64,000 nt of DNA. Origin: Gammaproteobacteria bacterium (GTDB lineage Bacteria > Pseudomonadota > Gammaproteobacteria > Arenicellales > UBA868). Below are positions 17,911 through 31,371 of the stretch, in pieces. Where the stretch lies: contig JAKUQS010000011.1 in assembly GCA_022451485.1 (NCBI GenBank), positions 31,963 to 95,962 of the forward strand, given 5' to 3'. The notes beneath the pieces were generated by a model that had not been told where the DNA came from, did not search any database, and worked only from the letters and a program-made list of their open reading frames with translations. A program made the position numbers and the translations under genes. The stretch's first letter is position 1. Every line of letters starts with the position of its first letter.

Positions 17911-18822
17911 TTAACTCTGGCCGCGTTCAAGCACTAAAACCACAATTCCCAATATCAGCATCCCAATACCAATCACTTCGATACGGGTGACGCGCTCTCG
18001 AAAAAAGAAGACCGCAGAGAGGTAGGAAAAGACCAGCTCGATCTGACCCAATGCACGGACGTAGGCCGCGTTGGTCAGAGCGAATGCGGTGAACCATCCA
18101 AGGGAGCCCAACCAGCCCACGAAGCCAACGGCACCTGCAGTGCGCCATTGGCGCATTACCAGTGTGATTTGGCCAGGTTCTCGTAGCCGTAGCCACACGG
18201 TCATGATGCCGGTTTGTAGTACGGTAGCTACCGCCGCCGTGTAGGCCGCCTTAGCTAGGACTGACTCGTGTTCCAGTGCCAGGGTAGCGCCCCGGAATAA
18301 GACGGCAGAGGCACCAAGAACAAGACCGCAGGCCAGCCCGATTAAGGTGCTTTTCTGTCCCAACCCCCGCGCTAGGTTCGCCATGCTCAACTTGGCTTTC
18401 CCAGCAGAGATCACCAGCACCCCGATAGTCGAAAGTACGATGGCGCCAGCCCCAATCCAACTAGTGGTTTGACCCAGTAAGACCAGTTCCAGCATAGCGA
18501 CCTGTACCACCTCCGTCTTGGAGTAGGCGGTGCCTACGGCAAAGTTTGAGAATGAAAAAAGCCACAGCAGAAGGAACGTATTAATGATTTGTGAAACTGA
18601 GGCGGCGATGACCCATAGTAGGAATGCCAGATTGGCACGTGGAATAGAAATGTCAAAACCAAAGATCAGCAACGCGAGGAAAGCGATGGCGAAGGGCCAC
18701 GCGTAGACAAATCGGACATAGGTTGCGCCCATGTCTGAAAGTTGTGACTTGAGGCTTTTCTGCAGCGCGGAACGGATGTTCTGCAGAAAAGCAGCCGCGA
18801 GCGTAACGGGGATCCAGAGCAT
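17911..18822 (-). CDS. EamA/DMT-family transporter
   Basis: 303-residue inner-membrane protein with ten predicted helices in two repeats of the EamA (drug/metabolite transporter) fold. The second repeat ends with the family-typical YVRALGQIELVFSYLSAVFFFRE region and a final helix ILGIVVLVLE. Members exchange or export small metabolites, and the substrate cannot be deduced. It is transcribed in the same direction as phnX, with a 142-base gap, and the two may form an operon. The ribosome binding site is poor. Confidence 0.88.
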   Translation of the reverse strand: MLWIPVTLAAAFLQNIRSALQKSLKSQLSDMGATYVRFVYAWPFAIAFLALLIFGFDISIPRANLAFLLWVIAASVSQIINTFLLLWLFSFSNFAVGTAYSKTEVVQVAMLELVLLGQTTSWIGAGAIVLSTIGVLVISAGKAKLSMANLARGLGQKSTLIGLACGLVLGASAVLFRGATLALEHESVLAKAAYTAAVATVLQTGIMTVWLRLREPGQITLVMRQWRTAGAVGFVGWLGSLGWFTAFALTNAAYVRALGQIELVFSYLSAVFFFRERVTRIEVIGIGMLILGIVVLVLERGQS

Positions 18823-18887
18823 TAATTATTCTCTTATGGGTGTCTGAGCGGTTAAAGGACTAGATGGAATGCAATAAATGGTGATGT

Positions 18888-19646
18888 TCACATTTTAGAG
18901 CTGTCGACTAAGGTGCTTAGGGTCTTCAACTTTTCATGATGGCGCTGTTCGAGTCGAATCGGAAGATAGTCGAGGGTCGGTGCTAGCCAGCAGTACAGAC
19001 GACGTTTGGATCCGCGGTCTACAAAATACCGGATGGTATCAATTGGTTTTTTCCTCAATTGGATCATCTGAGTTGCCTCTTCGACAAAATTGTAACGTCG
19101 AATGCGATCGCCTTCGTGCACGTGTACAACGGGTGTCGTCTCGCCACGCATTAACGAGCGTCTGGCTGCCAGTTGAAATGTCAGCGGATCCAGCAATCCG
19201 GAGATCAGAGGCAATGTCCGTTGTTTTCCCTTAGCGTAACCATGACTTTTCCCTGAAGGCCAGTCAAAGTTAATTTGAATGTCTTTATCGTGACTATCAC
19301 TGCCGTCTTCCAGTTGGTAGCGTAACGGTCGAATGCGATTGTTTTCGAGAACGAAGTGTGATTCCTCAATGATGGGGCCGCGTCCGGTTAGGGCAAGCAG
19401 GCCTGTGAGTTTGGTGGTGGCGACCAATGTATAAGTGTTGCCGTTCAGGCGAAGCTCAATGCGTCGTTCTGCAGTCAACCCAGATCGACTGACCTTGTAA
19501 ATGGCGTTGTAGGGTAGCAGTGCGTCAGCGGCCCCCAAAGGCATGCCAATGAGAGCCAATAGGATGCCCATGCCCAGCCAACGGATTAGGCTACGATAAG
19601 GGGCGAGACACAGTTCGCGATAGGTTTTGGGTTTGTTGATGGCCAT
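18888..19646 (-). CDS. DUF3108 family protein, probably periplasmic
   Basis: 252-residue protein of the DUF3108 family. An N-terminal membrane or signal segment (about residues 23-42, with LGMGILLALIGMPLGAADA) precedes a beta-rich domain. Typical elements are PYNAIYKVSRSGLTAERRIEL, an IRPLRYQLEDGSDSHDKDIQ segment and DPLTFQLAARRSL. The function of the family is unknown; in related bacteria it often lies near purine or cell-envelope genes. It stands alone on its strand here. Confidence 0.78.
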   Translation of the reverse strand: MAINKPKTYRELCLAPYRSLIRWLGMGILLALIGMPLGAADALLPYNAIYKVSRSGLTAERRIELRLNGNTYTLVATTKLTGLLALTGRGPIIEESHFVLENNRIRPLRYQLEDGSDSHDKDIQINFDWPSGKSHGYAKGKQRTLPLISGLLDPLTFQLAARRSLMRGETTPVVHVHEGDRIRRYNFVEEATQMIQLRKKPIDTIRYFVDRGSKRRLYCWLAPTLDYLPIRLEQRHHEKLKTLSTLVDSSKM

Positions 19647-19750
19647 CCCATCTGAATTCTAGAGCAACGATAGGCCAGCGCGTGATGTATCGACTGAAGC
19701 CGTGTCGCCTTGTGCTAGGCTACCAACCCGGTCTTAGGTGAGCATATTTG

Positions 19751-20401
19751 ATGATTAACTTGTTGTCCCAAGGGCATTGGGCCTTGTTCTCTATGTTGCT
19801 TGTTGCCATTGTTATTGCGCTGTCGTTTCATGAATTTGGACACGCCTGGACGGCACGATGCTTCGGCGACGATACGGCTGAGCGAGCGGGGCGCCTAACG
19901 CTTAATCCAATAGCTCATATTGATCCCGTTGGTTTACTGATGGTGGTTCTTGTTGGCTTTGGTTATGCCAGACCGGTACCAACCGATCCCCGAAAATTCA
20001 CGTCGCGTTATGCTGATCTTCTGGTATCGGCGGCGGGACCTGGAATGAATCTGTTACTGGCCGTGGTGGCGATAAACGGCTATTTTCTGATGATTGAATT
20101 CGAGTGGTTGTCGGCTAGTCAAGAAGGTCCTTGGGTTTTCTGTCTATATTTTACGGTGCTCAACCTGTTGTTGATGTTGTTTAATTTGCTGCCAATCGGT
20201 GCGTTAGATGGACATTACATATTGCCGTACTTCTTGCCGCGACATTGGGCGCAGCGGTACCGTTATTACAATCAACGTTACGGCAATCTGTTGCTGTTGG
20301 GTCTGATCGGTTTGTCGCTGCTGGGTGTCCCCGTGGTCAGTACATTATTCAGTCTTGCTCAGAAGATGATGTCGTGGATTATGGTGGTACCTGTGGGATA
20401 G
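19751..20401 (+). CDS. Site-2 protease family (M50) membrane metalloprotease
   Basis: 216-residue polytopic membrane protein with the zinc site HEFGH (His27, Glu28, His31) in the first helix. The partner motif NLLPIGALDGHYIL in a later helix supplies the third metal ligand (Asp). This compact form lacks a PDZ domain, unlike RseP. Small M50 proteins of this kind are common in bacteria, and their substrates are usually unknown. A TTG at 19748 is in frame, but the ATG at 19751 is the obvious start. It precedes the SRP RNA gene. Confidence 0.9.
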   Translation: MINLLSQGHWALFSMLLVAIVIALSFHEFGHAWTARCFGDDTAERAGRLTLNPIAHIDPVGLLMVVLVGFGYARPVPTDPRKFTSRYADLLVSAAGPGMNLLLAVVAINGYFLMIEFEWLSASQEGPWVFCLYFTVLNLLLMLFNLLPIGALDGHYILPYFLPRHWAQRYRYYNQRYGNLLLLGLIGLSLLGVPVVSTLFSLAQKMMSWIMVVPVG

Positions 20402-20518
20402 CGGAGGTCAATAGAATGGGCCATATTGTTTCACTCAAGGCCTGGTTGTTGGATGGCACGATGCTACACTCCCCCGCCTAAAATGGGTTTGTGGCAGCGC
20501 CTTCGCGGATTGAACAAT

Positions 20519-20634
20519 GGCGGCGGCGGCTGGTCTCCTTGGTGGCGACAGGTTGTGAACCCGGTCAGGTCCGGAAGGAAGCAGCCGCAGCAATCAGGTC
20601 GAGTGCCAGGATAAGGCTGGTCGGCGTCGCCTCC
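20519..20634 (+). ncRNA. ffs: 4.5S RNA, small bacterial signal recognition particle RNA
   Basis: The universally conserved SRP domain IV core GTCCGGAAGGAAGCAGCC is at about 20569-20586. The flanks fold back on each other: GGCGGCGGC at 20519-20527 pairs with GGCGTCGCC at 20623-20631. GGCTGG/CTGGTC-type pairs continue the rod, and GTGCCAGGATAAGGCTGG forms the opposite strand. The length of about 110 bases is that of the short gammaproteobacterial form lacking an Alu domain. It lies directly upstream of dnaX. A TAAAAT at 20479-20484 could be the -10 of its promoter, giving a precursor with a short 5' leader. The ends are accurate to a few bases. Confidence 0.95.
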
Positions 20635-20703
20635 AATTCCTCTCTGTTATATTGACAGGCTAACCCCGATGGTCCGGACTGGTCGTATTGTGACAATTTT
20701 GAT

Positions 20704-22314
20704 ATGAGTTATCAGGCCCTTGCGCGACGCTGGCGCCCACGCCAGTTTGCAGATGTTGTCGGTCAGGAATCAACGGTGACAGCGTTGACTGCAGCGTTGA
20801 CGCAGGATCGCGTCCATCACGCCTTTCTCTTCGCGGGAACCCGGGGTGTTGGCAAGACTACCCTAGCCCGCTTGCTGGCTAAGGCATTGAATTGTGATGG
20901 TGGTGTGTCGGCAGAGCCGTGTTCAAAATGTGATGCGTGTATCGCAGTGGATGAAGGTCGTTATGTCGATTTGATCGAGGTCGATGCGGCTTCTCGTACG
21001 CGGGTAGACGATACGCGGGAGCTTCTCGACAACGTTCAGTATGCGCCGACGATGGGTCGGTTTAAGGTGTACCTAATCGATGAAGTACACATGTTATCTG
21101 GGCACAGTTTTAATGCTTTGTTAAAAACGCTGGAGGAACCCCCCTCCCATGTGAAGTTTCTGCTTGCTACTACCGATCCACAGAAGTTACCGCCGACTAT
21201 TCTTTCTCGTTGTTTGCAGTTTAATTTACGTGCATTGCAAGTCATTGAAATCGTTTCACAAATGGAGAAGATACTGAAATCGGAAGCGGTGGAGTTTGAT
21301 GTAGATGCACTCAATACGCTGGCGCGGGCAGCGGCGGGCAGTATGAGAGACGGACTCAGCCTGCTGGATCAGGCGATTGCTTTTGGCAGTGGAACGGTGG
21401 CCGGTGGTGCTATACGTGACATGCTCGGCATGATCGAAACGCGGCAGGTCGAGCAATTGATCCGTGCGTTGGCAGAGGCAGATGTCGCGGCACTGCTGGA
21501 AGTCGTGGAAGCACTCCGGGAACGCGCATTGGATTATCGATTAGTGCTTGACGACTTGCTCGTGTTGCTCCATGACATCTGTCTGTATCAGATTGCTCCG
21601 GATGCTGTCGATGCCAAAGCGTTAGACGTCGATGTTATCGCTGAATTATCCGAATTAATAACGCCGGAGGATGTACAGTTGTTTTACCAGATTGGATTGC
21701 TTGGCAAAGCTGATTTGCCGTTAGCGCCTGATCCGGCCACCGGCTTTGAAATGGCGTTGCTGCGCATGTTGTTGTTCCGCCCCGATACTCCAGCAGGGGA
21801 AGAGGACGTCTCTGAGGGGGGCGAGAGCTTACCGACTCAACGATTACCCGTGCGGGTTGCTCCGGACAAGAAGAGTTCGCACAATGACTCAGTGCCCAAG
21901 TCGCTTAATCCTGCGGAGCCATTGGTGTGGGCTCGGTTGGTTGATGATGCTGCTCTTGAAGGCGTTTCACGAGAGTTGGCAATGAACCTTTCACCACAGA
22001 CGTACGAATCGGGCACATTGACCGTTGGACTAGCGGGTGGGTTGCAGCATCTCGATAAAGCGACTCGTCGTCAGGAGCTCGAGAAGAAAATCGGCGCTTT
22101 GTTGGGTGAGGAGACCTTTGTCTTGCAGGTGGTGGAGGCATCGAATACAAACGATGTTGCGACACCGGTTGTGGTCCAAGCAAAGCGTACCGAGGAAGCG
22201 AAACAGCAGACTTACGATAAATTGATGCAGGATCCGGTCGTGCAGGACATTATTGATCGATTCGATGCGACTGTTGTGCCAGATTCTGTTCAGACCGGCC
22301 AGAAAGGAGGCTGA
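20704..22314 (+). CDS. dnaX: DNA polymerase III subunit gamma/tau
   Basis: 536-residue AAA+ clamp-loader ATPase. The Walker A motif [11 protein letters not shown] contains Lys51. The zinc module is Cys64, Cys73, Cys76 and Cys79. Walker B is LIDEVHML, and the sensor region [15 protein letters not shown] follows. Domain III and a tau-like C-terminal region (about residues 370-536) follow, shorter than the 643-residue E. coli tau. I found no A-rich slippery heptamer for a programmed frameshift, so a separate gamma form is not supported. Its 3' end holds the AAAGGAGG ribosome binding site of the next gene, which begins two bases after the stop. It forms the conserved dnaX-ybaB-recR operon. Confidence 0.97.
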   Translation: MSYQALARRWRPRQFADVVGQESTVTALTAALTQDRVHHAFLFAGTRGVGKTTLARLLAKALNCDGGVSAEPCSKCDACIAVDEGRYVDLIEVDAASRTRVDDTRELLDNVQYAPTMGRFKVYLIDEVHMLSGHSFNALLKTLEEPPSHVKFLLATTDPQKLPPTILSRCLQFNLRALQVIEIVSQMEKILKSEAVEFDVDALNTLARAAAGSMRDGLSLLDQAIAFGSGTVAGGAIRDMLGMIETRQVEQLIRALAEADVAALLEVVEALRERALDYRLVLDDLLVLLHDICLYQIAPDAVDAKALDVDVIAELSELITPEDVQLFYQIGLLGKADLPLAPDPATGFEMALLRMLLFRPDTPAGEEDVSEGGESLPTQRLPVRVAPDKKSSHNDSVPKSLNPAEPLVWARLVDDAALEGVSRELAMNLSPQTYESGTLTVGLAGGLQHLDKATRRQELEKKIGALLGEETFVLQVVEASNTNDVATPVVVQAKRTEEAKQQTYDKLMQDPVVQDIIDRFDATVVPDSVQTGQKGG

Positions 22315-22316
22315 AA

Positions 22317-22637
22317 ATGAAAGGACCATTGGGCAATATCATGAAACAAGCCCAGGAGATGCAGGACAATCTGAAAAAGGCGCAGGAAGAATTAGCGACG
22401 ATAGAGGTGACAGGCAGTGCGGGAGGCGGTTTGGTTGAGATCATCATGACCTGTCGACATGACATTCGGCGTGTTTGTATCGATGACAGTCTTATTGGTG
22501 ATGACAAGGAGGTATTGGAAGACCTTGTTGCGGCTGCGGTAAACGATGCAGTGCGCCGGGTTGAAAAAACCAGTCAGGAGAAAATGGGGGGCTTGACCGC
22601 TGGACTCAATCTTCCGGGTCTTAATTTGCCGTTTTGA
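22317..22637 (+). CDS. ybaB: YbaB/EbfC family nucleoid-associated protein
   Basis: 106-residue DNA-binding protein that forms tweezer-like dimers. The N-terminal [26 protein letters not shown] helix and the [16 protein letters not shown] strand segment are typical. The C-terminal tail [14 protein letters not shown] is also characteristic. It sits between dnaX and recR with spacings of two and three bases, and the ribosome binding site lies within the end of dnaX. Presumed to organise the nucleoid or assist RecR-dependent repair. Confidence 0.97.
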   Translation: MKGPLGNIMKQAQEMQDNLKKAQEELATIEVTGSAGGGLVEIIMTCRHDIRRVCIDDSLIGDDKEVLEDLVAAAVNDAVRRVEKTSQEKMGGLTAGLNLPGLNLPF

Positions 22638-22640
22638 TTC

Positions 22641-23240
22641 ATGTCTGAGAACCACTCAATTGATCGATTAAGGCAGGCCCTAAAACGGTTGCCTGGTGTT
22701 GGGCCGAAGACGGCGCAGCGAATGGCGTTTCACCTGCTTGAAAGAGATAGAGAGGGGGCGCGTCTATTGTCTGAAGCGATTAATGATGCGGCCGATTCGG
22801 TCAAGCATTGTGTGCGCTGCAACAATTTCAGTGAAACTGAGACGTGTGCCATATGCACCTCCCCCAAGCGCGAAGCGGGCTTATTGTGTGTGGTTGAAAC
22901 ACCGGCAGATCTCGAAACCATCGAACAAGCCGGCGCGTACACGGGGCTTTATTTTGTACTCATGGGGTGCTTGTCGCCGTTGGATGGCATCGGTCCCGAT
23001 GAATTGGCCATCAGTCGACTGGTACTGATTCTAGATGAATATCCTGTGACCGAAGTCATTCTGGCGACCAATCTGACTGTCGAGGGACAGGCGACGGCAG
23101 ATTATTTGGCAGATCAGTTTGCCAGCAGAGAGGTTGTGATTAGTCGTCTGGCCCGCGGCGTGCCAGCGGGTGGAGAGCTGGAGTATATGGATTCAAATAC
23201 CCTTAACCAGGCGTTCGCCGATCGGCGGGCTATTCATTAA
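22641..23240 (+). CDS. recR: Recombination protein RecR
   Basis: 199-residue recombination mediator acting with RecO and RecF to load RecA on gapped DNA. The N-terminal helix-hairpin-helix is LKRLPGVGPKTAQRMAFHLL. The zinc motif is CVRCNNFSETETCAIC. The Toprim domain begins with LLCVVETPADLETIE, and the C-terminus has the RLARGVPAGGELEYMDSNTL Walker-B-like tail. It is the last gene of the dnaX operon and converges on a dihydroorotase gene with a 40-base gap. Confidence 0.98.
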   Translation: MSENHSIDRLRQALKRLPGVGPKTAQRMAFHLLERDREGARLLSEAINDAADSVKHCVRCNNFSETETCAICTSPKREAGLLCVVETPADLETIEQAGAYTGLYFVLMGCLSPLDGIGPDELAISRLVLILDEYPVTEVILATNLTVEGQATADYLADQFASREVVISRLARGVPAGGELEYMDSNTLNQAFADRRAIH

Positions 23241-23280
23241 CACGAGCCCACCCAATGCTTGGGAAGCCGAGTGGTCCCGG

Positions 23281-24615
23281 TTAGAGAGTTTGTGTGGCAT
23301 CGAAAGTCAGGGGTTGCCCAAAGACACCTGGTCGGATTCCACCATCCGCGTAGACTACCCGGCCACCGACCACGGTAACCAACGGCCAACCGGTTAATCG
23401 ACGACCTCGGTAGGCGGTCCATCCCGCTCGACTGACGACATCTTCATCTCGAAGTAACTGAGTGGTGTCCATGTCGACTAAGGTCAGGTCGGCATCAAAG
23501 CCTTCGGCAATTTGGCCTTTGTTGGGTATGCCATAAAGCCGCGCGGGACCACGACACATCCAGTTCAGGATCTCTGCGAGTGTGCATCGCCCCTCGGCCA
23601 TTGCGGTTAGCATTAATGGTAGCGAAGTTTCTACACCCGGCATGCCGCTAGGTGTTGCTGGGTAGTTCACTGATTTCTCGGTCAGGGTATGGGGCGCGTG
23701 ATCCGTTGCAATGATATCAATTACGCCATCGTGAAGCCCCGCCCAAAGTTGATCAGCATTGGCGGGTTCTCGAATCGGGGGATTCATCACCACCCGCGCG
23801 CCTTGAGTTTTGTAATCCTCAGTGCTGAGAAAAAGGTGATTGGGAATGACTTCGCAGGTTACCTGCGAAGGTTTTTTCTGGCGTAATAACTCGACTTCCT
23901 CCCCGGTGGAGAGATGCAGAATATGTAGGCGTCGACCGTAGCGCTCGGACAGTTCTAGTGCTCGCCGCGTGGCGATACACGCAGTTTCGGCATCTCTTAC
24001 TTGCGAGTGGGTCGAATAGTCATACGTTGTGTTGTTATCGTTGAGTAACATGCCAGTCCGTTGCTTGATACGACTCTCATCTTCGGCGTGGACGGCAATT
24101 AATCGTTGACCGTGGGAGAAGATCTTATCCAGTGAGTCGTCGTCATCAACAAGTAGGCTGCCCGTGCTTGATCCCATGAAGATCTTTATTCCGCAAGCGG
24201 GATAAACACTATTCAAAGATTCAAGGTTAGATTTCGTGGCACCGACAAAGAAACCAAAGTTAGCAACGCAGGTTTCAGAAGCCCGTTTTAGTTTCCAATC
24301 CATTTGTTCCTGGTTGATAGTGGGCGGGTTGCAGTTAGGCATCTCCAAAAAAGAAGTCACGCCGCCGCGCACGGCGGCCCGTGCGCCGGAGCCAAGGTCT
24401 TCCTTGTGAGTCGCCCCAGGCTCGCGGAAGTGAACTTGGGGGTCAATTACACCGGGAAGCAGAAGGTGACCGTTGCCATCAACGCTTTCTCTGCTCTGCG
24501 CATGGATGGATGCGGAAATTTCCTGAATGCGCCCGTCACGGCACCCCACATCACCCGCTATGGTACTGCCATCGTCGCAGGCGATGTTGGCGTTGCGAAT
24601 GATGAGATCGTACAT
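23281..24615 (-). CDS. pyrC: Dihydroorotase
   Basis: 444-residue amidohydrolase that closes carbamoyl-aspartate to dihydroorotate in pyrimidine synthesis. Metal-site motifs are DPQVHFREPGATHKED near residue 62, GIKIFMGSSTG with the carboxylated lysine, HILHLSTGEEVELL and IIATDHAPHT. The first histidine of the usual D-x-H-x-H is a glutamine (Gln60). I recall this variant from a subgroup of proteobacterial dihydroorotases with a DxQVHFREPG motif, so it need not mean loss of activity. It is on the opposite strand to recR and shares its strand with dksA, 92 bases apart. An allantoinase-like activity is a less likely alternative. Confidence 0.88.
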   Translation of the reverse strand: MYDLIIRNANIACDDGSTIAGDVGCRDGRIQEISASIHAQSRESVDGNGHLLLPGVIDPQVHFREPGATHKEDLGSGARAAVRGGVTSFLEMPNCNPPTINQEQMDWKLKRASETCVANFGFFVGATKSNLESLNSVYPACGIKIFMGSSTGSLLVDDDDSLDKIFSHGQRLIAVHAEDESRIKQRTGMLLNDNNTTYDYSTHSQVRDAETACIATRRALELSERYGRRLHILHLSTGEEVELLRQKKPSQVTCEVIPNHLFLSTEDYKTQGARVVMNPPIREPANADQLWAGLHDGVIDIIATDHAPHTLTEKSVNYPATPSGMPGVETSLPLMLTAMAEGRCTLAEILNWMCRGPARLYGIPNKGQIAEGFDADLTLVDMDTTQLLRDEDVVSRAGWTAYRGRRLTGWPLVTVVGGRVVYADGGIRPGVFGQPLTFDATQTL

Positions 24616-24707
24616 CAGTTAACACTGCATGCTGCGCATCAGCGGGTTACGGAATGCTAAACGAGCACGAAGCATTGCAAGCTGGTGGGCAGCAGAGTCG
24701 CCTCGCG

Positions 24708-25367
24708 TTAGTACCCCTGTTTTTCTCGCAATTCGTTTAAGTTTTTGCAGTCGATGCACTGTGTTGCCGTGGGTCGAGCTTCTAATCGTTGTACGCCAAT
24801 CTCTATACCACAATTATCACAATAACCATAATCACCGCTTGCAATTGAGGCGCGTGATTCATCAATCTTGCGAATCAATTTGCGCTCACGGTCTCGTGTT
24901 CGAAGTTCAAGTGATCGATCCGTTTCCTGGCTGGCGCGGTCATTTGGATCAGGTAGATTGAGTAATTCATCCTGCATAGCCGATACGGTACGTTCGAGGT
25001 CATCCACAAGTTCGTGGCGCCAGGACTTAAGAATGGCGTCGAAGTGGCTAATTTGCTGTTTATTCATATAACGCTCGTTCTGTTTTTCTCGATAAGGAAC
25101 AATGCCGTGGATCAATTCGAGTGAGGCAGGGTTTGCTCGAGACGATGATGTTGCTACCCTAGGGTTGCTGGTTTTTCCGCGAGCCTTTTTCCTGGCACCG
25201 GGTTGGGTTTTGCTACCGGTTGCTTTTTTCTCGGCCGAAACCTTTTTAGGGGGCACCTTTTTGGTGGCCCCAGGTTTGCCAGCGGCCTTTTTCGGACTGG
25301 CGGCGCGGGGGGCAGCCGCGCTCGATCGAGTTTTCCGCTTCTTTGCGGTCTGTGTTGGAGTAGCCAT
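24708..25367 (-). CDS. dksA: RNA polymerase-binding DksA with a long basic N-terminal tail
   Basis: 219-residue DksA/TraR protein that binds the RNA polymerase secondary channel and, with ppGpp, adjusts stable RNA and amino-acid promoters. The coiled-coil tip has the functional DxxDxA motif as D140-P-N-D143-R-A145. The zinc finger is C183, C186, C204, C207. The C-terminal helix ends LNELREKQGY. Before the DksA core (from about residue 85) comes an unusual 80-residue Lys/Ala/Pro-rich tail with repeated PKKA- and TKK-like units, resembling a histone H1 tail. The ATG at 25367 has no obvious competitor. The tail could bind nucleic acid or polyphosphate; that is inference. Confidence 0.92.
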   Translation of the reverse strand: MATPTQTAKKRKTRSSAAAPRAASPKKAAGKPGATKKVPPKKVSAEKKATGSKTQPGARKKARGKTSNPRVATSSSRANPASLELIHGIVPYREKQNERYMNKQQISHFDAILKSWRHELVDDLERTVSAMQDELLNLPDPNDRASQETDRSLELRTRDRERKLIRKIDESRASIASGDYGYCDNCGIEIGVQRLEARPTATQCIDCKNLNELREKQGY

Positions 25368-25684
25368 AAGTTGAGTCTTGGGTTTGGTGAGTTCAGTTAT
25401 TCAGTGAGATAGGCGGCCGGGGGTTATAACAGACCGATTTGGCCCGTGCAATGGGTATACAAGGTTAAGGGGTAGCTGCCTCTATCAAAGGCACGCGCGG
25501 AATGCGGGTTTTGACTAAATTGCCCGTACCGAAGACAGGGTTCCGGTATAATTGATCCCGCTTTGAGCAGATTCACGCCTCTTTATCCTCCTCCCTACGT
25601 TGCAGAGCCAAAGGGCTTCCGCGCACTGAAATCAAGGGTCTTAGGTTGTGCTTTTTCGTGTCAGCCAATTACCTGAACTGCCTT
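25368..25684. other. Divergent intergenic region between dksA and smc
   Basis: Non-coding gap of 317 bases that should hold both promoters. A TATAAT is present on the + strand at 25547-25552, but no -35 element lies at an acceptable distance (TTGACT at 25511 is 30 bases away). No tRNA, hairpin with T run, or repeat was seen. Confidence 0.5.
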
Positions 25685-31245
<5,561 letters not shown>

Positions 31246-31371
31246 ATGATTTGCAGAAATAGGTCATTGCAATAGAATGTGTATCGTAGCACTACACTGT
31301 TAGAGGGTGGGTTGGTTGTGCATAAACCCGAACCGTAGTAACCCAGAAACTAAGAAACAGGTGATATCGGT

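Noticed and set aside
20704..22314. Programmed frameshift in dnaX producing a gamma subunit
   Set aside because: No A-rich slippery heptamer with a following hairpin was found.
25511..25552. TTGACT and TATAAT as an smc promoter
   Set aside because: The spacer is 30 bases, too long for a sigma-70 promoter.
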